From assembly GCF_001641265.1 (NCBI RefSeq), contig NW_020167531.1, positions 558,001 through 622,000 of the forward strand: a DNA stretch of 64,000 bases, given 5' to 3'. The position numbers were made by a program, and so were the translations under genes. This DNA is from Pseudogymnoascus destructans. Taxonomy: Eukaryota; Ascomycota; Leotiomycetes; Thelebolales; Thelebolaceae. Positions 32,701 to 43,156 of the stretch are shown one piece after another (position 1 is the first letter of the stretch; each line of letters begins with the position of its first letter). The notes under the pieces are model-generated. The model was not told where the DNA came from, made no database searches, and was given only the letters and a program-made list of their open reading frames with translations.

Positions 32701-34549
32701 AGTGACCATTCAAATCTCTTGACCTTTACAACCACTAAACAGCTCAATCGACGACAAGCAAGGTGGTCTGAACAACTAGGAGGTTTTGACTTTGTTATAA
32801 AACATGTCTCAGGGGCCAAGAATCAAAGAGCAGATCTCCTCTCAAAAAGACATGACTACCAAGATTCTGCTAAAACAAGCAATACAAAGACCCTGCTAGA
32901 CTCTACAAAGCTTATAGCAGCATCTTTAAGCAACCCTTGCACTACAGAGGACTTAGAGGGAAACTTATCCCCTCAAGACCAAGTTGCCCCCATTACCTCT
33001 TCTCAGAAACCAGAGACCTTTAAAGACTATACACCATCAGCAACACTTCTTAAATCATTCAAAGATGCTTACAACCACGATCCCTTTGCCAAAAGAACTT
33101 TGGAATACCTCCAGAAGAAAGGTTCCTCTCTTGAGAAAGTTGGACTACAAAATTTCTCAAAAAATCAGCAAGGACTTCTCTTATTCAAGAGCTATATCTA
33201 TGTCCCAAGGGATAAACTATTACAGCTACACCTCCTACAGCAGTTCCATGATGCTCCAGTTGCAGGGCACTTTGGCTTTGCAAAAACTTATGAACTTCTA
33301 ACAAGAAAGTTCTACTGGCCTAGTCTAAGGACTACTCTTCAAGACTATATATCTTCTTGCACTACTTGCAACTTGAACAAACCTACACGGCAAAAGCCCT
33401 ATGGCCTCTTGCAGCCTCTACCTATACCAGAACGCCCATGGGACTCCATATCCATTGACTTTATAGTCAAGTTGCCTCCTTCTATCCCAAAAGGGGGTGC
33501 TACCCCTTATGACTCTATCCTTGTGGTGGTAGAAAGGCTCACAAAAATGGCACACTTTGAGCCTTGCAATGAGACTATCACAGCTTCTGAACTTGCGTGG
33601 CTATTCCTCAAGGTGGTCTTTAAATATCATGGAATTCCTGGACACTGGATCTCAAATAGGGGAGCAGTTTTCACTTCAAACTTTTTTAAGGAGTTCTCTA
33701 AACTCTTAAACATGGAACAACGCTTTTCTACAGCTTATCACCCTCAAACAGATGGCCAGACAGAGAGAGTCAACTCTGTACTTGAACAATATCTAAGAAT
33801 TTATACAAACTATGCTCAAGACAACTGGGCAGATCTTCTCCATCTTGCAGAATTTGCTTACAACAACACGGTCTCTAACACCACAAAAGAGACACCTTTC
33901 TATGCAAACTATGGTTATCACCCTAGGTTTGAAGTGGCAGAACTTAATTGTCCTGAAAATCTCAAAAACCCTTCTGCTACTGAAAGAATCATCTACCTTA
34001 AGGGCCTCCAGGACTATCTCAAGGTCCAAATACAGCGTGCACAAGACGAGCAGGCTCAGGCCTTTAACAGGGGGGTGGTTGCACCACAATTCAAAGTTGG
34101 TTATCAAGTCTTTTTGTCTAGAAAGACATATCACAACTACTAGACCATCAGACAAACTTGATACTAAAAGACTTGGACCCTTTAAGATCACAAGGACTAT
34201 TGGCAAGAATGCTTTCGAGCTTGCATTACCACCTACTTGGACTATCCATAATGTCTTCCATGCATCTCTCTTGTCTAAGGCACAAGAAAGTTCCTTAAGA
34301 CCACTTCAGTCTCCTCCACCTCCTGTTCTGATTTTGGATCAACCAGAATATGAAGTAGAGTCTATCCTTGACAAAAAGACACTTAGAGGTCAGGGCTACT
34401 TCCTCGTTAAGTGGAAAGGCTATCCTACAAGTGACAACACTTGGGAACCTAAGAGAAATCTAAAAAATGCATCCAAGCTGATTCTAGAATTTGTTTCTAA
34501 GAAAGCCACCTGGCTAAAGGGCAAGCACACAGCTAACAAACGTCCTTAA
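29758..34549 (+). pseudogene. LTR-A gag-pol polyprotein with stop, frameshift and Asp-to-Asn
   Basis: ATG 29758 starts a Gln-rich gag, with TAG at 29914-29916 (likely CAG to TAG); the frame is then open from 29938 to 34143. Gag leads to a shortened zinc knuckle (CFCGKGGHRIQEC, C-X1-C instead of C-X2-C). Protease follows (MIDSGATGNFIS), then reverse transcriptase (VYLDDILIYS) and RNase H (ETDASDFAISG; DKELLAIV). The integrase zinc domain is HDAPVAGHFG..CTTCNLNK. The core second catalytic Asp is Asn (WISNRGAVFTS, usually SDRG). After a one-base shift near 34120 come the TRPSDKLDTKRLGPFKI region and a chromodomain (YEVESILDKK; YFLVKWKGYPTSDNTWEP) ending at 34549. The chromodomain targets integration to marked chromatin. 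At least three lesions disable it. Confidence 0.95.
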
Positions 34550-34560
34550 GAGGGGTATCA

Positions 34561-35572
34561 TGTCATACTGACATTTGTTGCACTCAGTTTGCTATCAAAC
34601 TCAAGAGCAAACTTGGAAATCTCCTCCTCAAACTGTCATACTGACATTCGTTGCACTCAGTTTGCTATCAAACTCAAGAGCAAACTTGAAAATCTCCTCC
34701 TCAAACCTACAAGTCACTATACATATTTTGGCTTATCACACCAATAACAAGAGCAATACTACTCAACCATTGCTACAACCATCTACGATTCATTACACGT
34801 CATCGCTCCTTAGTTACTGGGCTGATATTACCACATAGCATATCTCTACAACCCTCTATGATTCATTACATGACATCACTCATACTACCACATGACATAT
34901 ATTTACCAACTAGAGGCCTAGGAGCATGAACGATAGCTCTAAAAGCTCCTACGAACCTCTATGATTCATTACATGTCATCCTCTTTAGTTACCCACAAGA
35001 TTGGTTAAGTTATGACATAATTTGTCTATGACATAATTTGTCTATGACATAATTTGTCTATGACATAATTTGTCTATAGGGGTACTCTGACCTTGGACCT
35101 CCTTTTACTTCCTATAGGCTACGAACCTAAGATGGTTATATGGGATTCTCTTACGTCGACTACAGTTACCAAGCCTGGTAAGTCATGTAAAGTCTTGGAA
35201 AATGAGAGAACTACACTCCTTTAGCATAAATAGGATTGCTCTTTCCTTAAGAAAGGGCAAGCAGACAATACAGTAAATCGACTATCACATACTTCCACGT
35301 CTTTTCCAAGCTTCCAAGCATTGATCTTGTTACTCCTTGTTTCTGAAAAGTCAGTGAGGTGTTAACCTCTGACTTACCCCTGAGTTCCCAGACTCAACAT
35401 TTGTTGCAACTTGTCTGAACCACTTCACTACATCACACACCTGATTGCTGCGTTGTGGAATAGTCTAAGCTACAACCCTTTGACTCTGTTTTCTAAGACA
35501 GTGTGTTGTCTTAGTAAATTCATCCCTTCCTTGGGTGGCTAGATTCTCACATCTGGTGCACCCACCATTACA
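34561..35572 (+). repeat. LTR-A 3' LTR with 5' duplication
   Basis: Begins TGTCATACTG at 34561 and repeats its first 74 bp from 34635. It has about four of the 16-bp tandem units (35012-35080), against six in the 5' LTR. Ends ATTACA before ATATG. Confidence 0.95.
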
Positions 35573-35577
35573 ATATG

Positions 35578-35714
35578 AAGACTGAACGCTGACCCTCCTC
35601 CGAAGGTCCGCGTTCCTACTATATACAATTCCGGGCGGGGTTCGAAGTGAAGACCCTCCGCCTTGGCACCACAGCGCACGTGATTGTAGTCCGCACGTGA
35701 TGATGCCCGTGACA
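35578..35714 (-). repeat. LTR-G 3' LTR, proximal part
   Basis: AAGACTGAACGCTGACCCTC...GATGCCCGTGACA completes the LTR begun at 28670. It is about 95% like 38834-38970 by eye. A G-rich polypurine tract follows on the minus strand. Confidence 0.88.
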
Positions 35715-35958
35715 ATTATCCCCCCCTATGCGGCTCGAGCCCCTTTGAACCCGAGAAGTGAATTCGGCCCGTGTTGTTTATTTTGGCTTGTTGCTGTTGC
35801 CGCTTAGCGGCAGCCCTTCCCCTGAGTAAGCGGTCCCGGGTCGCTTGCGCGTTGTTGTGTTGTTGTGTAGTTTTGACCGCTTCCTCCTTCGCCCTTTTTC
35901 CTCCCACTTCACCACCTTCAATTTCTCTTTACTGACTCAACTGATAGATCTCTTCAGG

Positions 35959-36597
35959 ATGGGCCCCAAACGCCCCGCTAAAGGCAAGGGAAAGAAACCT
36001 GACGCCGCAGCTTCTCAAAGCTCTCCCCATGGTGCTGAGGCTGCCCCGGTGCCTGGCTCAAGCAACGCCACCACTGCCACTCTGTCTGGCCTCGCTCGTG
36101 GTAGTCGCCTTGCCACTGTGGTCCAATCCCCGGAGAACCCTTTGCATCATGCGTGCCTCCCACCCGTTGACACGATGTCAGAGGTGATGTCTTCGCCCTT
36201 GAAGCCCTGCCGCGCCAAGCTGAAGGTTGCCATGTGTCTCCGTTGCTCTAAGAGAGTGTACAAGGATCGCGAGGATATGTGCTGCTCCCGCGTCAACGCT
36301 ATGACCCGCTGCACATACTGCCAGGAACATCAGGCGAAGTGTCTCCCCGTGTGTGTTTACCCTCCGCTTCGCCTCCTACTCGACTGACCCTGCATTCTAG
36401 ATTCCCCCCTGGGCTTTCCGCAAGTTCAATCGCTTGATGGCAGCATTTGAGAAGTACCAGGGCGCCGTCGATTCCAGCATCCCTCATCCAAACTTCAGCC
36501 AAACGACCATGCACCGCTGCGCCAATGTTTTGGAGGCACTTCAGCTCCGCTACACGAAGTTTGTTGAGGCCGGAAAGAACGTCATGCATCGCCGCCT
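35959..36597 (+). CDS. Spliced Cys-rich protein antisense within LTR-G, 3' truncated
   Basis: ATG at 35959; exon 1 35959-36348, 52-bp intron (GTGTGT..CGACTGACC..TTCTAG), exon 2 from 36401 to the LTR-A junction at 36597, about 195 residues. The N-terminus is basic and low complexity (MGPKRPAKGKGKKPDAAASQ). The middle is a compact Cys block (MCLRCSKRVYKDREDMCCSR, then TRCTYCQEHQAKCLP) that looks zinc-binding. The C-terminal part (PPWAFRKFNRLMAAFEKYQG) is helical. It lies between pol and the 3' LTR of LTR-G, on the strand opposite gag-pol. The family is unrecognised; it might be an element-encoded accessory protein or a captured host gene. Codon use and GC content look host-like, with no stops in the surviving part. 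Confidence 0.6.
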
Positions 36598-37533
36598 TGT
36601 AATGGTGGGTGCACCAGATGTGAGAATCTAGCCACCCAAGGAAGGGATGATTTTACTAAGACAACACACTGTCTTAGGAAACAGAGCCAAAGGGTTGTAG
36701 CTTAGACTATTCCACAACGCAGCAATCAGGTGTATGATGTGGTGAAGTGGTTTAGACAAGTTGCAACAAATGTTGAGTCTGAGAACTCAGGGGTAAGTCA
36801 GAGGTTAGCACCTCACTGACTTTTCAAAAACAGAGAATAACAAGATCAATGCTTGGAAGCTTGGAAAAGACGTAGAAGTATGTGCTAGTCGATTTACTGT
36901 ATTGCCTGCTTGCCCTTTCTTAAGGAAAGGGCAATCCTATTTATGCCAAAGGAGTGTAGTTCTCTCATTTTCCATGACTTTCCATGACTAACCAGGCTTG
37001 GTAAATGTATTAGAAATCAAGTGCGACCCACAACTAGCTTGCTAATCATGTAGTGAACGTAAGAGAATCCCATAGAACCATCTCTTGGGTTCCTAGCCTA
37101 TAGGAAGTGAAAAGGAGGTCCAAGGTCAGAGTACCTATAGACAAATTATGTCATAACTTAACCAATCTTGTGGGTAACTAAGGAGCGATGACGTGTAATG
37201 AATCGTAGAGGGTTGTAGAAGCTTCTAGAGCTATCGTTCATGTTCCTAGGCCTCTAGTTGGTAGAGATATGCCATGTGGTAGTATTGGCCCACCCCCTTA
37301 AGGAGGAGATTTTCTTAATAACTTGTTCAATGAGTGTCCAAATGATATGCCGTGATGTATGTAGCATAAACAGATGTAGTAGAAGAGTTTGCAGCAATCG
37401 TTGAGTAGTATTGCTTCTGTTGTTGGTGTGATAAGCCAAGATATGTATGGTGACTTGTAGGTTTGAGGAGGAGATTTCTAAGTTTGCTCTTGAGTTTGAT
37501 AGCAAACTGAGTGCAACGAATGTCAGTATGACA
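36598..37533 (-). repeat. LTR-A copy inside LTR-G, no target duplication
   Basis: TGTAATGGTG...CAGTATGACA on the plus strand, complete LTR-A ends in minus orientation. The flanks are CGCCT and AGTAG, so no duplication. It separates the antisense frame from the truncated reverse transcriptase, implying that LTR-A-mediated recombination deleted the intervening pol sequence. It has a single 16-bp unit (37138-37155). Confidence 0.88.
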
Positions 37534-38684
37534 AGTAGATCTTAAACTTCTGAAGCCGCTCGAGGACTGTGCGGACATGTTGCGGGTGTTCCTCCTTGTG
37601 CTTCGAGTAGATCAACACATCATCAAGGTACACTATGCAAATCACATCCACAAGTCCTGCAAGCGCTTCGTTAATGTAGGCTTGGAATGATGCGGGGGCG
37701 TTGCATAGCCCAAACGGCATCACTACGTATCTTGTTCGGAAAGCTGTTTTCCACTCGTCCCCTTTCCGAATTCTCATCTGCTGGTACGCATCCTTAGCGT
37801 CAAGCTTCGTGAACACTTCTGCGCCACTTAGTCAGTCAAGGATCTCGGATATGAGGGGTATAGGGTGTCGATTCTTAATCGTCATTGCGTTTAGGCAACG
37901 ATAATCCATGCACAAGCGCTTGGAACCATCAGGTTTGGGGACAAAAAGTATTGGCGCCCCTGCTGGGCTCGTTGAGTTCCGGATCCAGCCCCTTTGCAGG
38001 GAGTCTTCAAGGTAGACGCGAAGGGTTGACAGCCGCCTCGCTGCCGCGCCTCCTCGTATTTGACGGCCGTTGAGATCGTTCGTTCACTGGGTCCTGGATG
38101 AGGTCAAGGAGGAAGTTCTTAAACTCCTCCCAGGTCTTCTGGAACCCAGGTTCCCGTTCGTGTCGGAGCCACGCGTCGCGGGGTTCTCCTGTGAGCCACG
38201 TCGTCGCAAAGTCGCAGCGTAGCTCGTCCGACTTATTCGCCCCTGGTTCGAGGCGGAAGGCGAGCTCACAGCTCGTAATAAACTCTGAGTGTTTTCGCAC
38301 TGTCTTCCCTTGGTATTCCGAGACTGCCTTTGCCCTAAGGCTTTGCGGAAGGCCATCATGGGATATCAAGCTCGCTGGCTTGCAGCTGCGTTCCGAGGTC
38401 GCGAGGGTCTGGGGCGAAGCCTCCGCTTAGTCCACGCATTCTAGTTGTTTCTGCAGCTTCCGAATCCGCTCTCCCGTCTCCCGTAACTCAAGCTCCTGCC
38501 GCAGCTCAGCTTCGAGTGCTATGGCAGCAGCGATCTGGGCCTCAATCCCCGAGGAGCTGCGAACCCGTGACAACGGGGTTGTGGCCCCTGAAGCGGGAGT
38601 TGCTTCTTCGCCCGGTGCAGCGGCCTCACTGCGCTCATGCTCGATGCTCGCTGCGAAGCCTTGACAGGTTTGACGGGGCGGCAT
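37534..38684 (-). pseudogene. LTR-G gag and truncated reverse transcriptase
   Basis: ATG 38684 starts a gag-like frame, with a Glu-rich coiled N-terminus (ALEAELRQELELRETGERIR) and TAA at about 38427. It continues to KTVRKHSEFITSCELAFRLE and WLTGEPRDAWLRHE, the Ty3/Gypsy gag core. A deletion then joins it near 38035 to reverse transcriptase: TSPAGAPILFVPKPDGSKRL, CMDYRCLNAMTIKNRHPIPL, TGA at about 37833, FTKLDAKDAYQQMRIRKGDE, VMPFGLCNAPASFQ and IVYLDDVLIYSKHKEEH with the YLDD active site. It ends at the LTR-A junction. Protease, RNase H and integrase are missing. Confidence 0.87.
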
Positions 38685-38754
38685 TCTCAGCTTCTTTCTG
38701 GACTTCCCTACTGGGCTGTTCTTCCTAAACGTAGGAATGGATGAGCGTTCAGAA

Positions 38755-38970
38755 TGTAAGAGAGCCTTGGTAGAACAGGGCAGCGGGAAGTCATGTTATG
38801 GATAGTTACATAGTAAGGCCCTCTATTGATACGAAGACTGAACGCTGACCCTCCTCCGAAAGTCCGCGTTCCTACTATATACGATTCCGGGCGGGGTTCG
38901 AAGTGAAGACCCTCCGCCTTGGCACCGCAGCACACGTGATTGTAATCTGCACGTGATGATGCTCGTGACA
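38755..38970 (-). repeat. LTR-G 5' LTR (216 bp)
   Basis: TGTAAGAGAGCC...GCTCGTGACA on the plus strand; followed by GAAAA, which also precedes the other LTR-G end at 28670. Contains ATACGATTCCGGGCGGGGTT and two ACGTGAT motifs. Confidence 0.9.
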
Positions 38971-38975
38971 GAAAA

Positions 38976-39487
38976 CTAGGTTAGTCATCACAAGATCAGG
39001 TGGAGCCGGCCTACTTATAGCCGGTCTCGGTAAGAATCGTTACAACGCACCTTGTGGCTAACCTGAACCACAAACAAATAGACCTATCATGATCGAGAAG
39101 CCGGAAAACTGCGTTTGTGAAGGGGGACCTATTCTGTAAGTCTGGGGTTGAGCTGCCGAAGCCGGTGGCACAGGTTTATATGCTGAGGGCGGGGAAGTGG
39201 GAGGTGCCCGCTTGAGGGGGTGCATTCGGCTGATCTTGATCTTGATTAAAGAGACAGGTGAAGGATTGTCATCTAGGAAGTAAATAAATCTTTTCTTGGA
39301 CCTTAGTTGTGCACATACTTTTGGCCTTTTCTGGTAATGCACTTGTGTTGCGACGTAGTATGGTGGCTGAGACGGTCTTGCTTATACTGTGATCTTCAAT
39401 TGTTGCTATCTCTCCCCCTTACTGTTTCTACCCAGTCTGACACCCCCTCACAGCATAACGCAGACAACCAATCAACACATTCATTCC
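38976..39487. other. Spacer after the island, no gene supported
   Basis: A 94-codon minus-strand frame (39058-39342) is Pro/Ser-rich with a hydrophobic end, but nothing supports it. AGCCGGCCTACTTATAGCCGGT at about 39005 is a short imperfect palindrome. Confidence 0.4.
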
Positions 39488-39695
39488 TCAATTCCTCAAT
39501 TCGTCAATTCCTCAATTCCTCAATTCCTCAATTCCTCAATTCCTCAATTCCTCAATTCCTCAATTCCTCAATTCCTCAATTCCTCAATTCCTCAATTCCT
39601 CAATTCCTCAATTCCTCAATTCCTCAATTCCTCAATTCCTCAATTCCTCAATTCCTCAATTCCTCAATTCCTCAATTCCTCAATTCCTCAATTCA
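39488..39695. repeat. CAATTCCT 8-bp minisatellite
   Basis: About 25 head-to-tail copies of an 8-bp unit (CAATTCCT), with one CAATTCGT variant near the start. The array gives long artefactual frames of Asn-Ser-Ser-Ile-Pro-Gln-Phe-Leu repeats. It lies about 500 bp beyond the 3' end of the SH3 gene. Confidence 0.95.
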
Positions 39696-40193
39696 TCCCT
39701 CAATCACCCAACCCCACACCCACAAACCACCTCCCTAAAACCAGGCGTACCGTAGCACCCATAACCGTAAACCCTCAAGGTTCACATACCTACACGAAGC
39801 AAACCCCCTAAATACAACTCACCCACCAATCAACCCTCACCAATCAATCCCCTCTCCCTCTCCACTCCAACTTACCCATCAGAAACCGAAGAAACAAATA
39901 TGCCCCCCTAGAACCATAAGCCATGCCAAACGCCATTCCGCATCCCCACCACATCGCACGCACCGCGTCGCAAATAAAAAATCGCAATATACGCATTCAT
40001 CGCGCGCGCGTTGCTCAAAAATATAGAAGAAAAAAAACATAGCTCCCTCAAGCCGTGCTCGTGAGCGGCGGGGGTGTTCATGATATCGTACTCATCCCAT
40101 CTGTCGATCTGGCTGTTGCGTTGTTGGGCGTTCAGTGTGCCGACCCCTTGCTCCGTGGAGACAACGGAGGGAAAATGAGGGGGTGAGAACCTC
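39696..40193. other. Intergenic, 3' side of SH3 gene
   Basis: C-rich then AT-rich. An A-run at 40028-40038 is near the probable 3' end. No gene seen. Confidence 0.4.
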
Positions 40194-43156
40194 CTACCGC
40201 GTTGTTACGGTCCTCTTCCGTGCCAGCCAGTCGCCGAGCATATTATCCAGCCGCTGCTTATCATTAGTCGCACGTTCCCACCCAAGGCGTAAAACAAAAA
40301 AAAGCACAACTTACCAATCCCAAATCCCTAACCCTCGCCTCCTCCGCGCTAAACAGGCCCCCCACAAGCGGGTGCTCCGGCCCCGCCGGCTCCACACCCG
40401 TCTTATCATACACCACGACCAGTAAATCCCTCACATCGGCCCCATCATCAAAGAACGACCTCAGCTGCACATCGCTCCACGTGCTCGCGCTCGTCCGCGT
40501 GCTCGCCGGCGCAGCCGTATCAGAACTCTTCATCATCGCATCGCTCGTCCCCAGCTCCGGCGAGGGTGAGGACTCGGGACTACTCGCGTCCCCTGCCACG
40601 AGCGCAGGCGGGTGTGCGCGCGATAGCGGCTCAGCTTCGGTGGTGGGTGCGGTGAGAGTATCGTCTGAGCGCGTCGAGGCGTAGCTGTCGGGGAATGCGC
40701 CGGGAATAGGGCGCACGGGCTTGGTGGTGACTTCGACGGGGCTATCCGAGTCGTCGAGTTCGAGGCGCGCTTTCGCTTTCTTGAGGCGCTCGGGCTTGGG
40801 TTCCGAGTCGCTGCGTGAGCGTAGGATCTTGGTGATTGCGCCGACGGCTGTGATTTTGGGTGTGTCGTTGGCGGCCTTGGGCGCGTCGCTGGTGATGGTC
40901 GTGGTTGTTGTGCCGGTGGGCGCGAGGACGGTGGCGCCCTCGGGTTGGACGAGGCGCATTGTCTCTTTGCCGGCTGCGCTGGCGGAGCGTTCGAGCGTTG
41001 CTTGGGGCTCGGTCTGAGAGATATCTTCGTTTTCGTGCTTGCCCAGCTTCGAGGGCGCTTCGGCGCGCATCTTCTGCAGCTTGCTTGGGTTACGCTGTGG
41101 GGACCCGTTGCGGCCGCGTGTCGACGCCGTGTCATCAGCAGGCGTACCTGTGACCTCTTCCGAGTCTCTGCTCGGGGCGGGGGAGGTGGTGCGCTCGCTG
41201 GATGCTTTGCCAGGGCCGATGATGAGGTCGTCGGGGTCTTCGTCTGCGGACTTCGATTTCTTGTCCTTGCGCTTGAAAAGGCCGCTGAGCATTCCGGGTT
41301 TCTTGTCCTTGTCCTTCTTATCCTTCGCGGCCTTCTTGTCCTTGGCCTTATCCGACGCCGAGTCCTTCTCCAGCTTGTCCAGGCTGCGGCGCTCGCGAAT
41401 CTCCTTGGACTCGTTCGACGTTCTCGCCGTCGACGCGCTCGAATCGTCTCGGAGGAGGTTGGGGGTTATGGTGATCTTGCGCGTCTCGACCGTATCGTCC
41501 TTGAAGAATGAATCGGTGTTCCGGACCGTGCCGTTGCGCGACTTCGACGTGCCCTCGGGCTGTCCCTCGAATATCTCGTCGCTTGTCCGCGTGACCTCTC
41601 CACTAGGATCTGCATCATCGTCGGAGTCGTTGCCGTCGTCTGTAGTTCCAGCTTTAACCTCGCGAGTTGCCGCCTTTTCGGGGTCTGGCTCCGTAGACGT
41701 GGCATCCTCTTCCTTCGCCGCTGCGTTCTCCTCTTCCGTCTTCTCGTCGTGGTAAGCGAAGTAGGCATTCTCGCCATCCTCTTCGTCACTGGAGTATTCG
41801 ACGTCAGACGCCTCCACGTATGTGTGAGTCTGGTTGAAAGTGACGTTCTTTGCGTTCCGTCTGCGGATAGCCATCTTCAATGGATTCTTGGGCTTATCGG
41901 CTTGATCGCCTAGCATTGTTGCAGAGAGCTACGGATGTTAGTATGAAGTCATGTGAGAGGTAGATTGTCATACATCAATGTTTCTGTGCTTGTTTAATCG
42001 TGCCAGTCGTTCTGTCGGGGTTTCGATATGTTCTGCTGGTAAATAGCCTAGAGGAACGTAAGTAGCTGTAGTTTTAAAATATGCAAATTAACCAACCAAT
42101 GCTGCTATCCTTGACGACCCTGACCAGCCACCAGTAGCTGTTGCTGTCATCCAGAAGCACCATCGTATCGCCCTTTGTCGCATTTGCCTGTCCCTCGACA
42201 GTCGCCACGAACGTGTGTAGGGCGTAAACAAATTCGAAATCGATGTCCTCTGTATCTTGTAAGCATTCTCCGCCCCACCCAGAATCAATGAACCTCGGAT
42301 CTTCAGGATAGGGGAACTCATCGTCTCCCTCGTCCGAACTTTCGCAGGGGAAACACAAGTTGTCGTCGTAGGAGTTTTCGCCGCCCTCGGAACTGCCCGA
42401 GGCAGACTCGGAATGCACTGCAAACACGTCGTCGGAATTGTAGGGATCGTAGTCATCATCGTAGGCTTCAATTTGACCAGGGTCAGAGGCCTCGTAGCTG
42501 CTCTCTTCCTCCCAGACACCAGCGATCGCTGTCAAACTGTTGACTGACACTTGTAGATGGCTGTCGCCAAGACGATGCGCAAATGATGGCTCGATGACAA
42601 ATGGAACGGAAGGTAGAAACGCAGGGTGGTCCTGGTATGGCGAAGAAGAAACCATGCTGGTCTCGGCGGCAAGGGAAGAGTAGCTCATGGAGGTGGTTGT
42701 AGAATTGTCATATCCGAGGGGCCAGGAGCTGCTGAGAGGAGAAGAATACCCACCATCGTCAATGGAAGGGGAGCTCGAGATCTTGTCCATCATATCGTCC
42801 TCGTCCATGCTGTCGTCGCCCTCCGCATCCGCCATATCTGCGTCCTCTGCATTGGATCCGCCACTCTGCGACCCATGCGCGCCGTGCTGGTTGTGGTATC
42901 CCCCATTCGCAATGGGCTCGATCGTGTCGGAATCGTCGTACTCCGAGTCGTCGGCATTGGCCCAATTGGGCGAGGTATCAGGGTGTTGTCGTCTCTCGTT
43001 CTCCTCAACCATGCTCCGAATGGCACCTGCCTGGTGCGGCGCAGGTGGTCCAGCTCCAATTGCAGACGGATGTGTGGGTTGTCGGGTGTGGTCTTTCGCA
43101 GAGGGCGCGTCCTGATCCTGGAGGTCGATTGTGTCTGTGGAGGTCTCGTTAGCCAT
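40194..43156 (-). CDS. SH3-domain polarity protein, Tea4/Bud14-like
   Basis: Four exons, complement(40194-40253, 40315-41928, 41974-42047, 42097-43156), with introns of 61, 45 and 49 bp; 935 residues. The long N-terminus is acidic and Ser-rich. One SH3 domain lies at about 305-375 (FEFVYALHTFVATVEGQANA; GDTMVLLDDSNSYWWLVRVV, then SIGYLPAEHIETP). Shortly after it is KNVTFNQTHTYVEASDVEYS, containing an [RK]-x-V-x-F-type PP1-docking motif as in Tea4/Bud14 proteins, which recruit the phosphatase to cell ends. The rest is low-complexity, with a Lys-rich stretch (KAKDKKAAKDKKDKDKK). The last 19-residue exon (RLDNMLGDWLARKRTV) is inferred from splice sites. It likely marks growth sites at hyphal tips. 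Confidence 0.88.

Larger units (their letters stand above)
28749..35572 (+). mobile_element. Full-length LTR-A Ty3/Gypsy chromovirus
   Basis: 6,824 bp with a 5' LTR at 28749-29705 (957 bp) and a 3' LTR at 34561-35572 (1,012 bp), flanked by ATATG at 28744-28748 and 35573-35577. A purine-rich tract (AAGAGGGGTATCA) precedes the 3' LTR. The LTRs differ in tandem-repeat number and by a 74-bp duplication at the start of the 3' LTR. It encodes gag-pol with a C-terminal chromodomain. It is the probable source family for the many LTR-A copies here, but this copy is inactivated. Confidence 0.96.
28670..38970 (-). mobile_element. LTR-G retrotransposon, full length but internally deleted, hosting nested elements
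   Basis: Its two 216-bp LTRs lie at 38755-38970 (5' LTR, minus orientation) and 28670-28748 plus 35578-35714 (3' LTR, split by the LTR-A element). Ends are TGTCACG..CTCTTACA on the minus strand. GAAAA flanks both sides (28665-28669, 38971-38975), a 5-bp duplication. A G-rich polypurine tract (CATAGGGGGGGATAAT on the minus strand) abuts the 3' LTR at 35715, and gag begins 71 bp inside the 5' LTR. Internally it has gag, part of the reverse transcriptase, an LTR-A copy replacing the rest of pol, and an antisense Cys-rich frame. Confidence 0.85.

Noticed and set aside
39058..39342. Pro/Ser-rich 94-codon frame with a hydrophobic C-terminus
   Set aside because: Possible small membrane protein, but there is no family match, start context or splice support.
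39307..39811. Two long frames rich in Asn-Ser-Ser-Ile-Pro-Gln-Phe
   Set aside because: Pure translation of the 8-bp repeat in two phases; no start context or conserved flanks.
40533..41789. Several long frames opposite or offset to the SH3 gene
   Set aside because: GC-rich codon bias produces shadow frames; only the minus-strand spliced frame shows domains and splice sites.
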